This document shows, piece after piece, positions 1 through 7,309 of a DNA stretch of 34,044 nt. The notes beneath the pieces are model-generated. The model was not told where the DNA came from. It saw nothing but the letters and a program-made list of their open reading frames with translations, and did not search any database. The position numbers and the translations under genes were made by a program. This DNA is from Helicobacter_J cappadocius. GTDB taxonomy: Bacteria; Campylobacterota; Campylobacteria; Campylobacterales; Helicobacteraceae. The stretch spans positions 1-34,044 of the forward strand of contig NZ_JAUPEV010000016.1 of NCBI RefSeq assembly GCF_030686155.1, given 5' to 3'. Position 1 is the stretch's first letter, and every line of letters begins with the position of its first letter.

Positions 1-82
1 CATATAGCTTAATATTGGCTTAGGAAATTAGAAGCTTTGGATAGAAATGGAGAAAAATAAATAAGGTTTAGGGGAATCACAA

Positions 83-2590
83 ATGGAAATTTTTATGAGA
101 AAAATCCCTACCCTGCTTAATTACTTTGAAACAATAGCTCTTTCTGTTTTTCCATTCTTTTTACTTTCGATCTTAGCTACAGGCGGTATTCGTGCAATCC
201 AAATGTTTGCTATTTATATTGGTGGAATGGGCGGGGTTGTTTTGAACCGAGTTGCTTTAGCATTAACCCATGATTTTTACACAAACATTACTGCTAAAAA
301 CCTATCTTCAAAGGTTATGGGCATGTCGCAAAGCTTTGTAGAAGGCAATAGTATTGAAACAGTTTATGATCAATCTTATTTCAACTACCTTACTGAACAA
401 AGCGGTCTATTGGGTATGGCTTCTTGCGGGGCAGCTATTATTGTAACAACTGTCGTTATTTATGGTACTTGGAAAGCAGTTACGACACTAGGTGCGATGT
501 ATGCTCAATCTATCGCTTCACAAGTTCAAGATGCCACTGCTCTAAAAGCTCAAAAGATAGATTCAGAAGTCCAACAACAAATGCAAAAAACCACAGGTGA
601 ATCTCCACTTGATATGAAACTCAAACAAGATTTGATGAAGGGTATCGAACAAAATAATGCTGCCTTTGTTGATTTGCAAAAATACAATCAAGCACAACAA
701 TACTCTGCTGGTCAAATAGCACAAGGCACACAGCAAATCGCTTCTATGACTACCTTAGGTCAAGATGCAATGGACAATGGCTTAGGACATGCTAAAGCCT
801 TAGGAACAGATCAGGCAGTAAGGCAAATTGGGACTGCAAAAGGAATGATGTCTTCAGGAGTATATGATTCAGATGGTAATCTAAATAATAATAGAGAGGC
901 TAATCTTTACCAACAAGGCTTAGAAAATCAATCAAGAATTGGAGCAAATAAAACAATAGGAGTTGGTAAAGAAAATCTAACTACTGATAAAATGAATGCG
1001 ATCCAATATGGAGCACAAGCAGGAGTAGAAAGTGAAATAGCAAGTGGAAGATCATTAAAGAATACTTATGGAACTGATTTAAAAGGAAGTGCTAGAAGTG
1101 GGAGTAAAAGCTTTAGCGAAGTATCTGAAATCAACTCTACAAAAAGCAATATAGATAGTGCGGCTAATGCTGCAGGGACTGTAGCAAATGCAAAAGATGG
1201 TGAAGATTTTTGGAAAAAATGGTTTCAAGAAGCAAGAAACAGGGCAACTAAAAGAACATCAGAAGAGCTAGGAGCTGGAGAAAGTGCAGGAGATCAGATC
1301 GAAAAGCTAGGCGGAGGGACTAAAGGAATAAAAAAACTAAAAAACACTGCAAGATCACTTGGAAATAAACAAACAGATGAATCTATAGGAAGTGCTGAAG
1401 GTTATGATGCTATCACTAAAGATGGCTATGATAGCACAGATAAAGATGGCAATAAAGTCCATCATGATGCCGATCCTGATGCTTTCAAAAACTCTGCAAA
1501 AATAAGCACTCAAGCACAAGGAGCTTCTGTTAGCAAAAAACTTGAAGGAGAAAAAAATAAGGCATTAGAAGCTAATGAAAATGAAAAAATAGAGACAGAA
1601 AAATACAACAATGACTTACTTGTCAAATCCAATAATGGCTTTGATTCAATAATAAAAGATATTCAAGGAAGTCTTGAAAAACAAAAAGAAATTGCATTTA
1701 GAGGATCAGATGCAGATACTACTGATACTTTGACGCGTGAAAAATTAAATAAAGCAATATCAGATAAAGCAGAGGTGGCAGAAGATATAAACATGACAAA
1801 TGCAATGAATGCAAAAACATTTGAAAATCGAAAACAAAAAATCCAAGCTAAATCATCATCTGATTTCTTAAACAATGTTTCTGAAAATATTGCAGCTGTT
1901 GATGGTCTAAACTACTCTCAGATGGCTTCAAATGTCCAAGCAGCTCAAAATCTAGGCATACTCAGTCAAACTGGCAATATCACTGCTTCTGGGATGCAAA
2001 TGCACGATGTTGCATCAGCAAGTAAATATGGCGATATGATGGCTCAACAAAAGGCTTGGAGCAACACTGGAAATCAACAAAAAATGATCGATGATTTAAT
2101 GGGTATAGGAGTGAGCAGAGACAATTTAAAAGATCTGATAAAAGCTAAAGGCAATGCTTCAGCTTTTGCAGCAGAATATAAAAGCAAATTTGGAGTGGTC
2201 AATATCAACTCTATGATAAATGGTAGAAGAACAGCCAAATCAATGTCTGCAAGTGGTGGGGCATTTGAAGGTGGAATGTTTGAAGGCGAACATCACGCTA
2301 TCAATACAAGAACTTCACTCACAGGTGGCTATACTGCTAATATGGGTGAAGCAGGAACATTTGGAGCAGTTGTAGGAGTAAAAGCACAAGGAGATGAAAG
2401 CTTAGATGCAGAAAAAGAAGCTATGCAAATATGGGGAGTAACGAAGACAGCTTATAACGGGGTCAAAGATACAATAGGTATTGTTAAAGATATAAAAAGT
2501 GGGTTTGGATTGAAGGATATGAAAGGAAATAAAGGAGATACTGGCACACCCACAAGTGGTCAAGGCTCAGGCGTCAAAGGTGACGGCTAA
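83..2590 (+). CDS. TraG-like conjugal transfer protein (F-type T4SS), apparently N-terminally short
   Basis: This 835-residue protein resembles the membrane/periplasmic TraG of F-type type IV secretion, which works in mating-pair stabilisation and, in the plasmid F, pilus assembly and entry exclusion. What I see: a hydrophobic stretch at about residues 12-65 containing FPFFLLSILATGG, in the style of the TraG_N domain, and a second membrane segment at about 105-135. A long hydrophilic Ala/Gln/Lys/Asn-rich tail from 145 to the end follows, probably partly coiled-coil. The ATG at 83 has a GGGGAA ribosome site at 71-76. F TraG has roughly a few hundred residues before the corresponding hydrophobic block, and those are missing here. 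All three frames upstream are closed, so the gene may be a shortened or broken version. The 3' end overlaps the convergent neighbour by 24 bp. The family call is moderate. The function in this strain is inferred. Confidence 0.6.
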   Translation: MEIFMRKIPTLLNYFETIALSVFPFFLLSILATGGIRAIQMFAIYIGGMGGVVLNRVALALTHDFYTNITAKNLSSKVMGMSQSFVEGNSIETVYDQSYFNYLTEQSGLLGMASCGAAIIVTTVVIYGTWKAVTTLGAMYAQSIASQVQDATALKAQKIDSEVQQQMQKTTGESPLDMKLKQDLMKGIEQNNAAFVDLQKYNQAQQYSAGQIAQGTQQIASMTTLGQDAMDNGLGHAKALGTDQAVRQIGTAKGMMSSGVYDSDGNLNNNREANLYQQGLENQSRIGANKTIGVGKENLTTDKMNAIQYGAQAGVESEIASGRSLKNTYGTDLKGSARSGSKSFSEVSEINSTKSNIDSAANAAGTVANAKDGEDFWKKWFQEARNRATKRTSEELGAGESAGDQIEKLGGGTKGIKKLKNTARSLGNKQTDESIGSAEGYDAITKDGYDSTDKDGNKVHHDADPDAFKNSAKISTQAQGASVSKKLEGEKNKALEANENEKIETEKYNNDLLVKSNNGFDSIIKDIQGSLEKQKEIAFRGSDADTTDTLTREKLNKAISDKAEVAEDINMTNAMNAKTFENRKQKIQAKSSSDFLNNVSENIAAVDGLNYSQMASNVQAAQNLGILSQTGNITASGMQMHDVASASKYGDMMAQQKAWSNTGNQQKMIDDLMGIGVSRDNLKDLIKAKGNASAFAAEYKSKFGVVNINSMINGRRTAKSMSASGGAFEGGMFEGEHHAINTRTSLTGGYTANMGEAGTFGAVVGVKAQGDESLDAEKEAMQIWGVTKTAYNGVKDTIGIVKDIKSGFGLKDMKGNKGDTGTPTSGQGSGVKGDG

Positions 2591-2599
2591 GCCTTGACC
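2558..2599. terminator. Hairpin at the convergent overlap of two genes
   Basis: A perfect 10-bp inverted repeat (GGTCAAGGCT at 2558-2567, AGCCTTGACC at 2590-2599) encloses a smaller CGTC/GACG stem. It covers the last codons of both convergent genes. No U-run follows on either strand, so it is a poor intrinsic terminator by the usual rule. It could instead block read-through or stabilise 3' ends. The structure is seen directly; the role is inferred. Confidence 0.5.
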
Positions 2600-3469
2600 C
2601 CATATAAGTATCTCATACTTGTTGTATAAGTCTACGCATTTTGGCACAAAAGGTATATAACGAGTAAGAAGGCTTTGAAAATCAGTAGGTTTGATCATAT
2701 CTTCATTGACATTATCAAATAACACAAATCTATCCTCTCCATTTTCAGCAATCCACTCTTTAACATAAAAGTCGATCTGGATTTTAGCTCTATCTCTATC
2801 CCATTTGTCTTTTTTCCAATTATCAAATCTTTGTTCTCCTAATCTAGCGTCTGCGAGTTTATCTTCATAATCTTTGTCCATTTTTTTAGACATTTCTTTT
2901 TGGAAATATATCTCTGTCTTTGGAAAAAAAAGTTTGAAGGCCTTATATCCTGAATATGCTCCAGCTTCTGCCCTCAAATACTCAGCTTCAGCATTGAGTT
3001 CAAAAAATATCTTCGCTCTAGCATACTCTACTGCTTTTGTGCTAAGGGCATATTCTTCTTTGATGAGTTTTTTTCTCAAAACATCTTTGCCTTTAGTTTC
3101 ATCTCCATTCCCTAGCATTAAAATAAACTCTTGATACATAGGGTCTAATCTATCAAGGAGAATCTTTTGGTAGAGATGATCATCATTTAACCCTATGAGT
3201 TTTTTCCATTCTATAGGTCTTTCTAAAAACTCAATCCTGCCATCTTTATCTCTAATGACATTTAAATTCTCATCTCTTTTAAGACCACAGCAGATTCTAT
3301 CTCTATAAAGCTGTCTTCTGCAAATAAAAAGCCAATTCCATAAAGCAAATCTTCTCTTTATAAGTGATTCTACTGAATCTGAAATATCTTTTTTGTTAAA
3401 AATTTGTTTGAGATAACCTGCTGAATCTATATTTGCTGAATCCCCAAAAATCGAAGTCAAACTAGCCAT
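2567..3469 (-). CDS. Unrecognised 300-residue protein of the putative mobile element
   Basis: I do not recognise this protein. It is soluble-looking, with no signal peptide and no clear membrane segment. It is rich in charged and aromatic residues, with a Cys pair in RDRICCGLKRD near residue 60. The middle is helical and Lys/Glu/Asp-rich (about 120-240), including KKMDKDYEDKLADARLGEQR. The start is well supported: ATG at 3467-3469 with AAGGA six bases upstream. It ends inside the 3' end of the TraG-like gene on the other strand. Its position between conjugation DNA and the tRNA makes it an accessory or cargo gene candidate. The gap 3470-3707 between it and the tRNA is AT-rich and shows only a 7-bp inverted repeat (TGCTTTA at 3579-3585, TAAAGCA at 3604-3610), possibly an operator or element-end sequence. 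Confidence 0.7.
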   Translation of the reverse strand: MASLTSIFGDSANIDSAGYLKQIFNKKDISDSVESLIKRRFALWNWLFICRRQLYRDRICCGLKRDENLNVIRDKDGRIEFLERPIEWKKLIGLNDDHLYQKILLDRLDPMYQEFILMLGNGDETKGKDVLRKKLIKEEYALSTKAVEYARAKIFFELNAEAEYLRAEAGAYSGYKAFKLFFPKTEIYFQKEMSKKMDKDYEDKLADARLGEQRFDNWKKDKWDRDRAKIQIDFYVKEWIAENGEDRFVLFDNVNEDMIKPTDFQSLLTRYIPFVPKCVDLYNKYEILIWGQGLAVTFDA

Positions 3470-3707
3470 TTACAATCCTTTTTATTTAAATTTCTGTTAT
3501 ATTAACATAGGTTGTTTTGAAATACAAGGGGAAAAATCAATGAATCATTTAAGCAATGCTTTTGTATAGCTTTATTACTGCTTTAATATAGTTTGAATAT
3601 AACTAAAGCAATATTAATTGGAAAAAATCATAGCATTTTTTATGATCCATAATACGCTACAAATGAAATACAAGATACTGTGAATGAAGATGAAGGAAGA
3701 AAATAGA

Positions 3708-3783
3708 TGGTGGAGTGTAGGGGGATCGAACCCCTGACCTCGACGCTGCCAGCGTCGCGCTCTCCCAGCTGAGCTAACACCCC
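3708..3783 (-). tRNA. tRNA-Ala (anticodon GGC)
   Basis: The reverse complement folds as a complete 76-base cloverleaf with an encoded CCA end. The acceptor stem is GGGGTGT/ACACTCC, which includes the G3:U70 wobble pair that is the identity mark of alanine tRNAs. The D-arm is GCTC/GAGC. The anticodon stem CGACG/CGTCG holds the loop CTGGCAG, giving anticodon GGC. The T-arm is AGGGG-TTCGATC-CCCCT. It reads GCC and GCU codons. It is transcribed toward the conjugation genes at the left, and its 3' end is the likely integration target there. Confidence 0.96.
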
Positions 3784-3824
3784 TAAGAACAAAAATAGCC
3801 ATGTGCTATGGCAATAAGGACAAC

Positions 3825-3830
3825 ATTATA
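3825..3830 (-). promoter_or_regulatory. Candidate -10 element for tRNA-Ala
   Basis: On the minus strand TATAAT lies 41 bases before the tRNA 5' end. No good -35 hexamer stands at the usual distance, which is common for housekeeping promoters in this phylum. The tRNA might also be read from the upstream operon. Confidence 0.4.
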
Positions 3831-3852
3831 CTACAAAAAAGAAATCTGTTGC

Positions 3853-4551
3853 TTAAGGATTTAATTCCTCGTAATGTTTTAAATAGACTTCTTGCATTTG
3901 AGATTCAAGCCTCTCATACCAATCACTTCCAACTTCGGGAACAAAAGAATCTAAAATAACCATCCTCATCACATTGCTCGTAGATTCTACGGGACTACTA
4001 TTATATACTTTTCGACTATTAATAAGAACGATGGGTTGTATCTTAAGATTGAATTTTTCTGCCAAAAGCTTCGCACCACTCCTAAAGGGTAGAAATTTTT
4101 TTCCTCCAATACTCCTAGTACCTTCAGGAAAAATCACTAAAGGTCTATTTTGATCTAACTTCTCCTTAGCTTCTTTGAGCAAAAATACAAGACCTTTTTT
4201 ATCCTCCCTATCAATAAGTATCATTTCTGGCCCCCTCAAGGCATATCCATAATAAGGTATCTCCCCAAGCTCTTTTTTTGCTACCCAGCAGATATTTTGA
4301 GGATGATATCCTTCCAGCACAATAATATCAACATAACTTTGATGATTCATGACAATGAGCTTAGCACTCAAATCAAAATTTCCAATTTTTTCAAGCTTAA
4401 TCCCACAAAAAGTAAAAAACAATCTGCAATATTTTCTAACATTTCTAGCATTACACTTTTTTTTCCAAAAAAAGATAAAAAAGATAATCGTTCCAAGTCC
4501 TATGGCAATCACGAAACTAGCATAAATTCCTTTTAATTTATTTAATATCAT
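3853..4551 (-). CDS. plsC: 1-acyl-sn-glycerol-3-phosphate acyltransferase (PlsC family)
   Basis: This enzyme transfers an acyl group to lysophosphatidic acid to make phosphatidic acid, the second acylation of membrane phospholipid synthesis, at the inner membrane. The 232-residue length is normal. An N-terminal membrane segment lies at about residues 8-29. The catalytic HX4D motif is NHQSYVD (His70, Asp75), and the glycerophosphate-binding motif is PEGTRS (residues 142-147). It is the last gene of the ctp-pur operon and its start overlaps the preceding gene by 14 bp, so translation is probably coupled. No strong ribosome site is visible. The substrate is assigned by family; related acyltransferases of other lipids share these motifs. 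Confidence 0.88.
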   Translation of the reverse strand: MILNKLKGIYASFVIAIGLGTIIFFIFFWKKKCNARNVRKYCRLFFTFCGIKLEKIGNFDLSAKLIVMNHQSYVDIIVLEGYHPQNICWVAKKELGEIPYYGYALRGPEMILIDREDKKGLVFLLKEAKEKLDQNRPLVIFPEGTRSIGGKKFLPFRSGAKLLAEKFNLKIQPIVLINSRKVYNSSPVESTSNVMRMVILDSFVPEVGSDWYERLESQMQEVYLKHYEELNP

Positions 4552-5680
4552 CTTTATCTACCCATCCTGTTTTTTCATCATCGGTTTTTATTTTATAATA
4601 TTTTTGATGTCTGTCTATAATCTCCACCTGCTCATTTTTGGTAGGAATTTCTAAAATAGTTGAATTGTAGGTAGGCAGGATTCTAATCTTAGCACCACTC
4701 AAAAGAACAACTTGTTTCGTATAAAATACATTCCAAAGCAAATAAATAAGTAAAATTCCAAAAACAACTAGAAAAATTTTTTTTCTTTTAAATACAAAAT
4801 AACCAATCAAAAGAAGAATTAAAATAATCATCGTAAATATATTTGAAAATAATAAAAAATTATTTTTCGGTTTGACATCATCTTGAGTACTAACCATATC
4901 ATCTACGGGGTTAATTGCCATTTTAATGCTTTTAAACCTATCTTCTTGAAGAGAAAAATACTCAAAAGAAATATCTTGAATATTTTTTGGCAAGATGCAA
5001 TAATATATCCCTTCTGAGTTATCTGTATCAAAATTTCCACTTTCAAATCCTTGTTTAGAAATATTTGGGATTTTTAAATCTTCTAAATTTGAATTTTCTG
5101 CTTCAATTTCAAAAACCAAAATATTGTTCAAATTATCATAGGTTTTAGTTCTATACCTAGCGATATTGAATTTATCAGCTACAACTCCGGCATATTTTTT
5201 ATTTTGATACAAATCAATAATGTTGAGCTTAATAGATGGGGAAGTAGAAGAATCGCTATAACTACCATCACTAGATAAAGCAATCACTTTCAATGGAGGT
5301 ATCACAGCATCGGTGGTCTTGATTTTATATTCATAAACTGCCTGATATGATCCATCGCTAGATAATTTCCATTTAGTGTTTGGATTGCGCAAAATAAGCT
5401 TATTAGTATCAATACCACCAACAAATTCAGTTCCCACAAAACGAGCATTTGAAAAAAGAAGTAGGCTATAAGTAATCTTAATATTTTGTCCCACATAGAT
5501 GGCATTTTTTGAAATTTCTTCGGCATTTTCAACTTTTACATAGATAATTTTAGCCTGATTAGAATCGGTCATGCTTGGTAGCTGTGTCTCATTTATATTA
5601 TCTGATGAGACTCCATTATCTGAGTATAGCACATGAGAAAATATCACAAAAATAATGCTCAAAAAAAACTTTTTTTTCAT
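4538..5680 (-). CDS. BatD-like/SH3-domain membrane protein of unknown function
   Basis: This 380-residue exported protein has a signal peptide (about residues 1-20, MKKKFFLSIIFVIFSHVLYS). A long beta-rich periplasmic region follows (about 45-260), with the look of BatD/oxygen-tolerance-type proteins (VGQNIKITYSL). Two hydrophobic segments lie at about 275-318, and the C-terminal bacterial SH3-like domain (about 325-380) contains GAKIRILPTYNSTILEIP and ends near GWVDKDDIK. Its start overlaps the purQ stop as ATGA (5677-5680), so it is translationally coupled to purine genes. I recall a hypothetical gene in the same position in C. jejuni, so the linkage may be old. SH3 domains of this type often bind cell-wall peptides. 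Its function is not known to me and BatD similarity is only by appearance. Confidence 0.75.
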   Translation of the reverse strand: MKKKFFLSIIFVIFSHVLYSDNGVSSDNINETQLPSMTDSNQAKIIYVKVENAEEISKNAIYVGQNIKITYSLLLFSNARFVGTEFVGGIDTNKLILRNPNTKWKLSSDGSYQAVYEYKIKTTDAVIPPLKVIALSSDGSYSDSSTSPSIKLNIIDLYQNKKYAGVVADKFNIARYRTKTYDNLNNILVFEIEAENSNLEDLKIPNISKQGFESGNFDTDNSEGIYYCILPKNIQDISFEYFSLQEDRFKSIKMAINPVDDMVSTQDDVKPKNNFLLFSNIFTMIILILLLIGYFVFKRKKIFLVVFGILLIYLLWNVFYTKQVVLLSGAKIRILPTYNSTILEIPTKNEQVEIIDRHQKYYKIKTDDEKTGWVDKDDIK

Positions 5681-6339
5681 CTAGCTTCCTTCACCAATCC
5701 TTCTAACATTAACAAACCATCAGAACCTCCTAAAATACTCTCCAAAGCACGTTCTGGATGCGGCATAAGTCCAAAAATATTTTTATCCTTATTACAAACT
5801 CCTGCGATAGATTGTATTGAACCATTAGGGTTATCAACATATTCAAGCAAAATTTGATGATTCTCCTGCATTGTTTGGAGAGTTTTTGCATCTACATAAT
5901 AATTCCCATCAGCGTGTGCTATGGGTAGAGAAATTTCCTGATTCAATACATAAGAAGACAAAAATCTATTATCTGTTGATATTACTTTGAGTTTTTGATT
6001 TTTTGAAATAAATGAAAGTTTTTGATTGCGACTTAAAGCACCTGGCAACAATTTTGCTTCTGTTAATATTTGAAATCCATTACAAATTCCCAAAACAGTT
6101 CCTCCATTATTGGCGTATGAAATCACACTTCCCATAATAGGAGCAAATCTAGCAATAGCACCACTACGAAGATAATCTCCATAACTAAATCCACCCGGAA
6201 TAATGACAAGTTTTGTATCTTGAGGAAGGGAGTTTTGTTTGTGCCACAAAATTAAAGTATCTTCGTTTAAAATTTCCCTATAAGCATAATCCATATCCCT
6301 TTCGCAATTAGTGCCGGGAAATTGTAAAATTACTACCAT
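5677..6339 (-). CDS. purQ: Phosphoribosylformylglycinamidine synthase, glutaminase subunit PurQ
   Basis: PurQ hydrolyses glutamine and passes ammonia to PurL for the FGAR to FGAM step of purine synthesis. It works with PurS in the three-part enzyme. The 220-residue length fits. The class I amidotransferase triad is visible: Cys86 in GICNGFQ, and His194 and Glu196 in PHPERA. The N-terminus VVILQFPGTNCERDMDYA is typical of PurQ. It follows purS by four bases and overlaps the next gene by four. The large subunit purL is not in this window. The ribosome site is weak (AAAAAGATTG), consistent with coupling to purS. Confidence 0.95.
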   Translation of the reverse strand: MVVILQFPGTNCERDMDYAYREILNEDTLILWHKQNSLPQDTKLVIIPGGFSYGDYLRSGAIARFAPIMGSVISYANNGGTVLGICNGFQILTEAKLLPGALSRNQKLSFISKNQKLKVISTDNRFLSSYVLNQEISLPIAHADGNYYVDAKTLQTMQENHQILLEYVDNPNGSIQSIAGVCNKDKNIFGLMPHPERALESILGGSDGLLMLEGLVKEAR

Positions 6340-6343
6340 ATTT

Positions 6344-6589
6344 TCAATCTTTTTTTAAGATAATTTGATAGTCTTCTATAATCGTGTTCGCCAAAAGTTC
6401 TTCTGCCATTTTTTCTGCTTCTGATAATGCTTTTTTATCATCATTGTGTTGAAATTCAAGGATAATTTTTTTACTCAAAGATACCTTGATGACATCCAAA
6501 AATCCTAGAGATTTCAACCCTTGATGAATGGCTTTTGCTTGTGGATCCAAAACGCCATGTTTTAAACTCACATTGATTTCAACAATCAT
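6344..6589 (-). CDS. purS: Phosphoribosylformylglycinamidine synthase subunit PurS
   Basis: PurS is the small bridging subunit of the three-part FGAM synthase that brings PurQ and PurL together. The protein has the usual size, 81 residues. The opening is characteristic: VEINVSLKHGVLDPQAKAI, then a conserved GLKSLGFLDVIKVS stretch. A good ribosome site (AGGAGAG) lies four bases before the ATG. It sits nine bases after purC and four before purQ, as in Campylobacter and many Gram-positives. Its presence shows the split form of the enzyme. Confidence 0.95.
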   Translation of the reverse strand: MIVEINVSLKHGVLDPQAKAIHQGLKSLGFLDVIKVSLSKKIILEFQHNDDKKALSEAEKMAEELLANTIIEDYQIILKKD

Positions 6590-6598
6590 CTAACTCTC

Positions 6599-7309
6599 CT
6601 AAGATAATATTCTCTTTAAAACTTCTTCATAAGCAAGTTTTACACTCCCTAAATCCTGCCTAAATCTATCTTTATCAAGCTTTTCATTAGTGTTTTTATC
6701 CCAAAATCTACAACTGTCAGGACTGATTTCATCGGCAAGCACAATATTACCTTGTGCATCTTTGCCAAACTCTAGCTTAAAATCAATCAATCTAAGATTT
6801 CTATCATCAAAAAATTTTTTTAAAATTGTATTTATCTTTCTTGCTTGAGATCTCAAAAATTCTAATTCCTGTATATTCTCAGTAATGCCAAGTATTTTAC
6901 AATGCTCATCATTAATAAGTGGATCCCCCAATGCATCATCCTTATAATAAAACTCTACCAAAGGAAATGGTAAAACCTTTCCATCTAAGATACCTAAACG
7001 TTTTGTCAAAGAACCTGTAGCGACATTTCTTGTAACAACTTCAATGGGGATAATTTTTACCTCTTTGCATAATATATTTTTAGAATCAATCTGTTTAATA
7101 AAATGAGTCTTTATGTCATTTTTTTCTAAAAGCTCAAATAAAAAAGAGCTGATTTTACAATTCAGATCGCCCTTTCCATTTTCACTTCCCTTTTTTTCAG
7201 CATTAAAAGCAGTCAAATCATCTTTAAACTCTGCAATAAGTATATCTTTTTCCTCTGTGCTATAGAGCTTCTTGCCCTTCCCCTCATACAGCATTTTTAT
7301 CTTATTCAT
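6599..7309 (-). CDS. purC: Phosphoribosylaminoimidazole-succinocarboxamide synthase PurC
   Basis: This is SAICAR synthetase, which joins aspartate to CAIR using ATP in purine synthesis. The 236-residue length is typical. The ATP-binding opening MLYEGKGKKLYSTEE (near residues 6-20) and the conserved VVTRNVATGSLTKRLG and LIDFKLEFG segments are present, along with LADEISPDSCRFWD. Its ATG overlaps the ctp stop by one base (TAATG), so the two are probably translated in a coupled way. Confidence 0.96.
   Translation of the reverse strand: MNKIKMLYEGKGKKLYSTEEKDILIAEFKDDLTAFNAEKKGSENGKGDLNCKISSFLFELLEKNDIKTHFIKQIDSKNILCKEVKIIPIEVVTRNVATGSLTKRLGILDGKVLPFPLVEFYYKDDALGDPLINDEHCKILGITENIQELEFLRSQARKINTILKKFFDDRNLRLIDFKLEFGKDAQGNIVLADEISPDSCRFWDKNTNEKLDKDRFRQDLGSVKLAYEEVLKRILS

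Larger units (their letters stand above)
1..3707. mobile_element. Candidate end of an integrated conjugative element next to tRNA-Ala
   Basis: This stretch holds a TraG-like conjugation protein and an unrecognised gene, and it stops at the 3' end of a tRNA-Ala gene. On the other side of the tRNA lies ordinary housekeeping DNA. Integrative conjugative elements commonly insert into tRNA 3' ends, and here the tRNA 3' end points toward the conjugation genes, as that model requires. I see no integrase and no second copy of the tRNA 3' end inside the window, so the other boundary, if there is one, lies to the left. Bases 1-82 carry stop codons in all three plus-strand frames and no gene I can identify. 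The element is inferred from one family match plus geometry. Confidence 0.42.

Noticed and set aside
3614..3802. Minus-strand open frame of 62 codons
   Set aside because: It runs straight through the tRNA-Ala gene and has no plausible product.
3798..3812. Small hairpin GCCAT/ATGGC followed on the minus strand by TATTTTTG, as a terminator of the plsC operon
   Set aside because: The stem is only 5 bp and it would lie between the candidate tRNA promoter and the tRNA, where it would stop tRNA synthesis.
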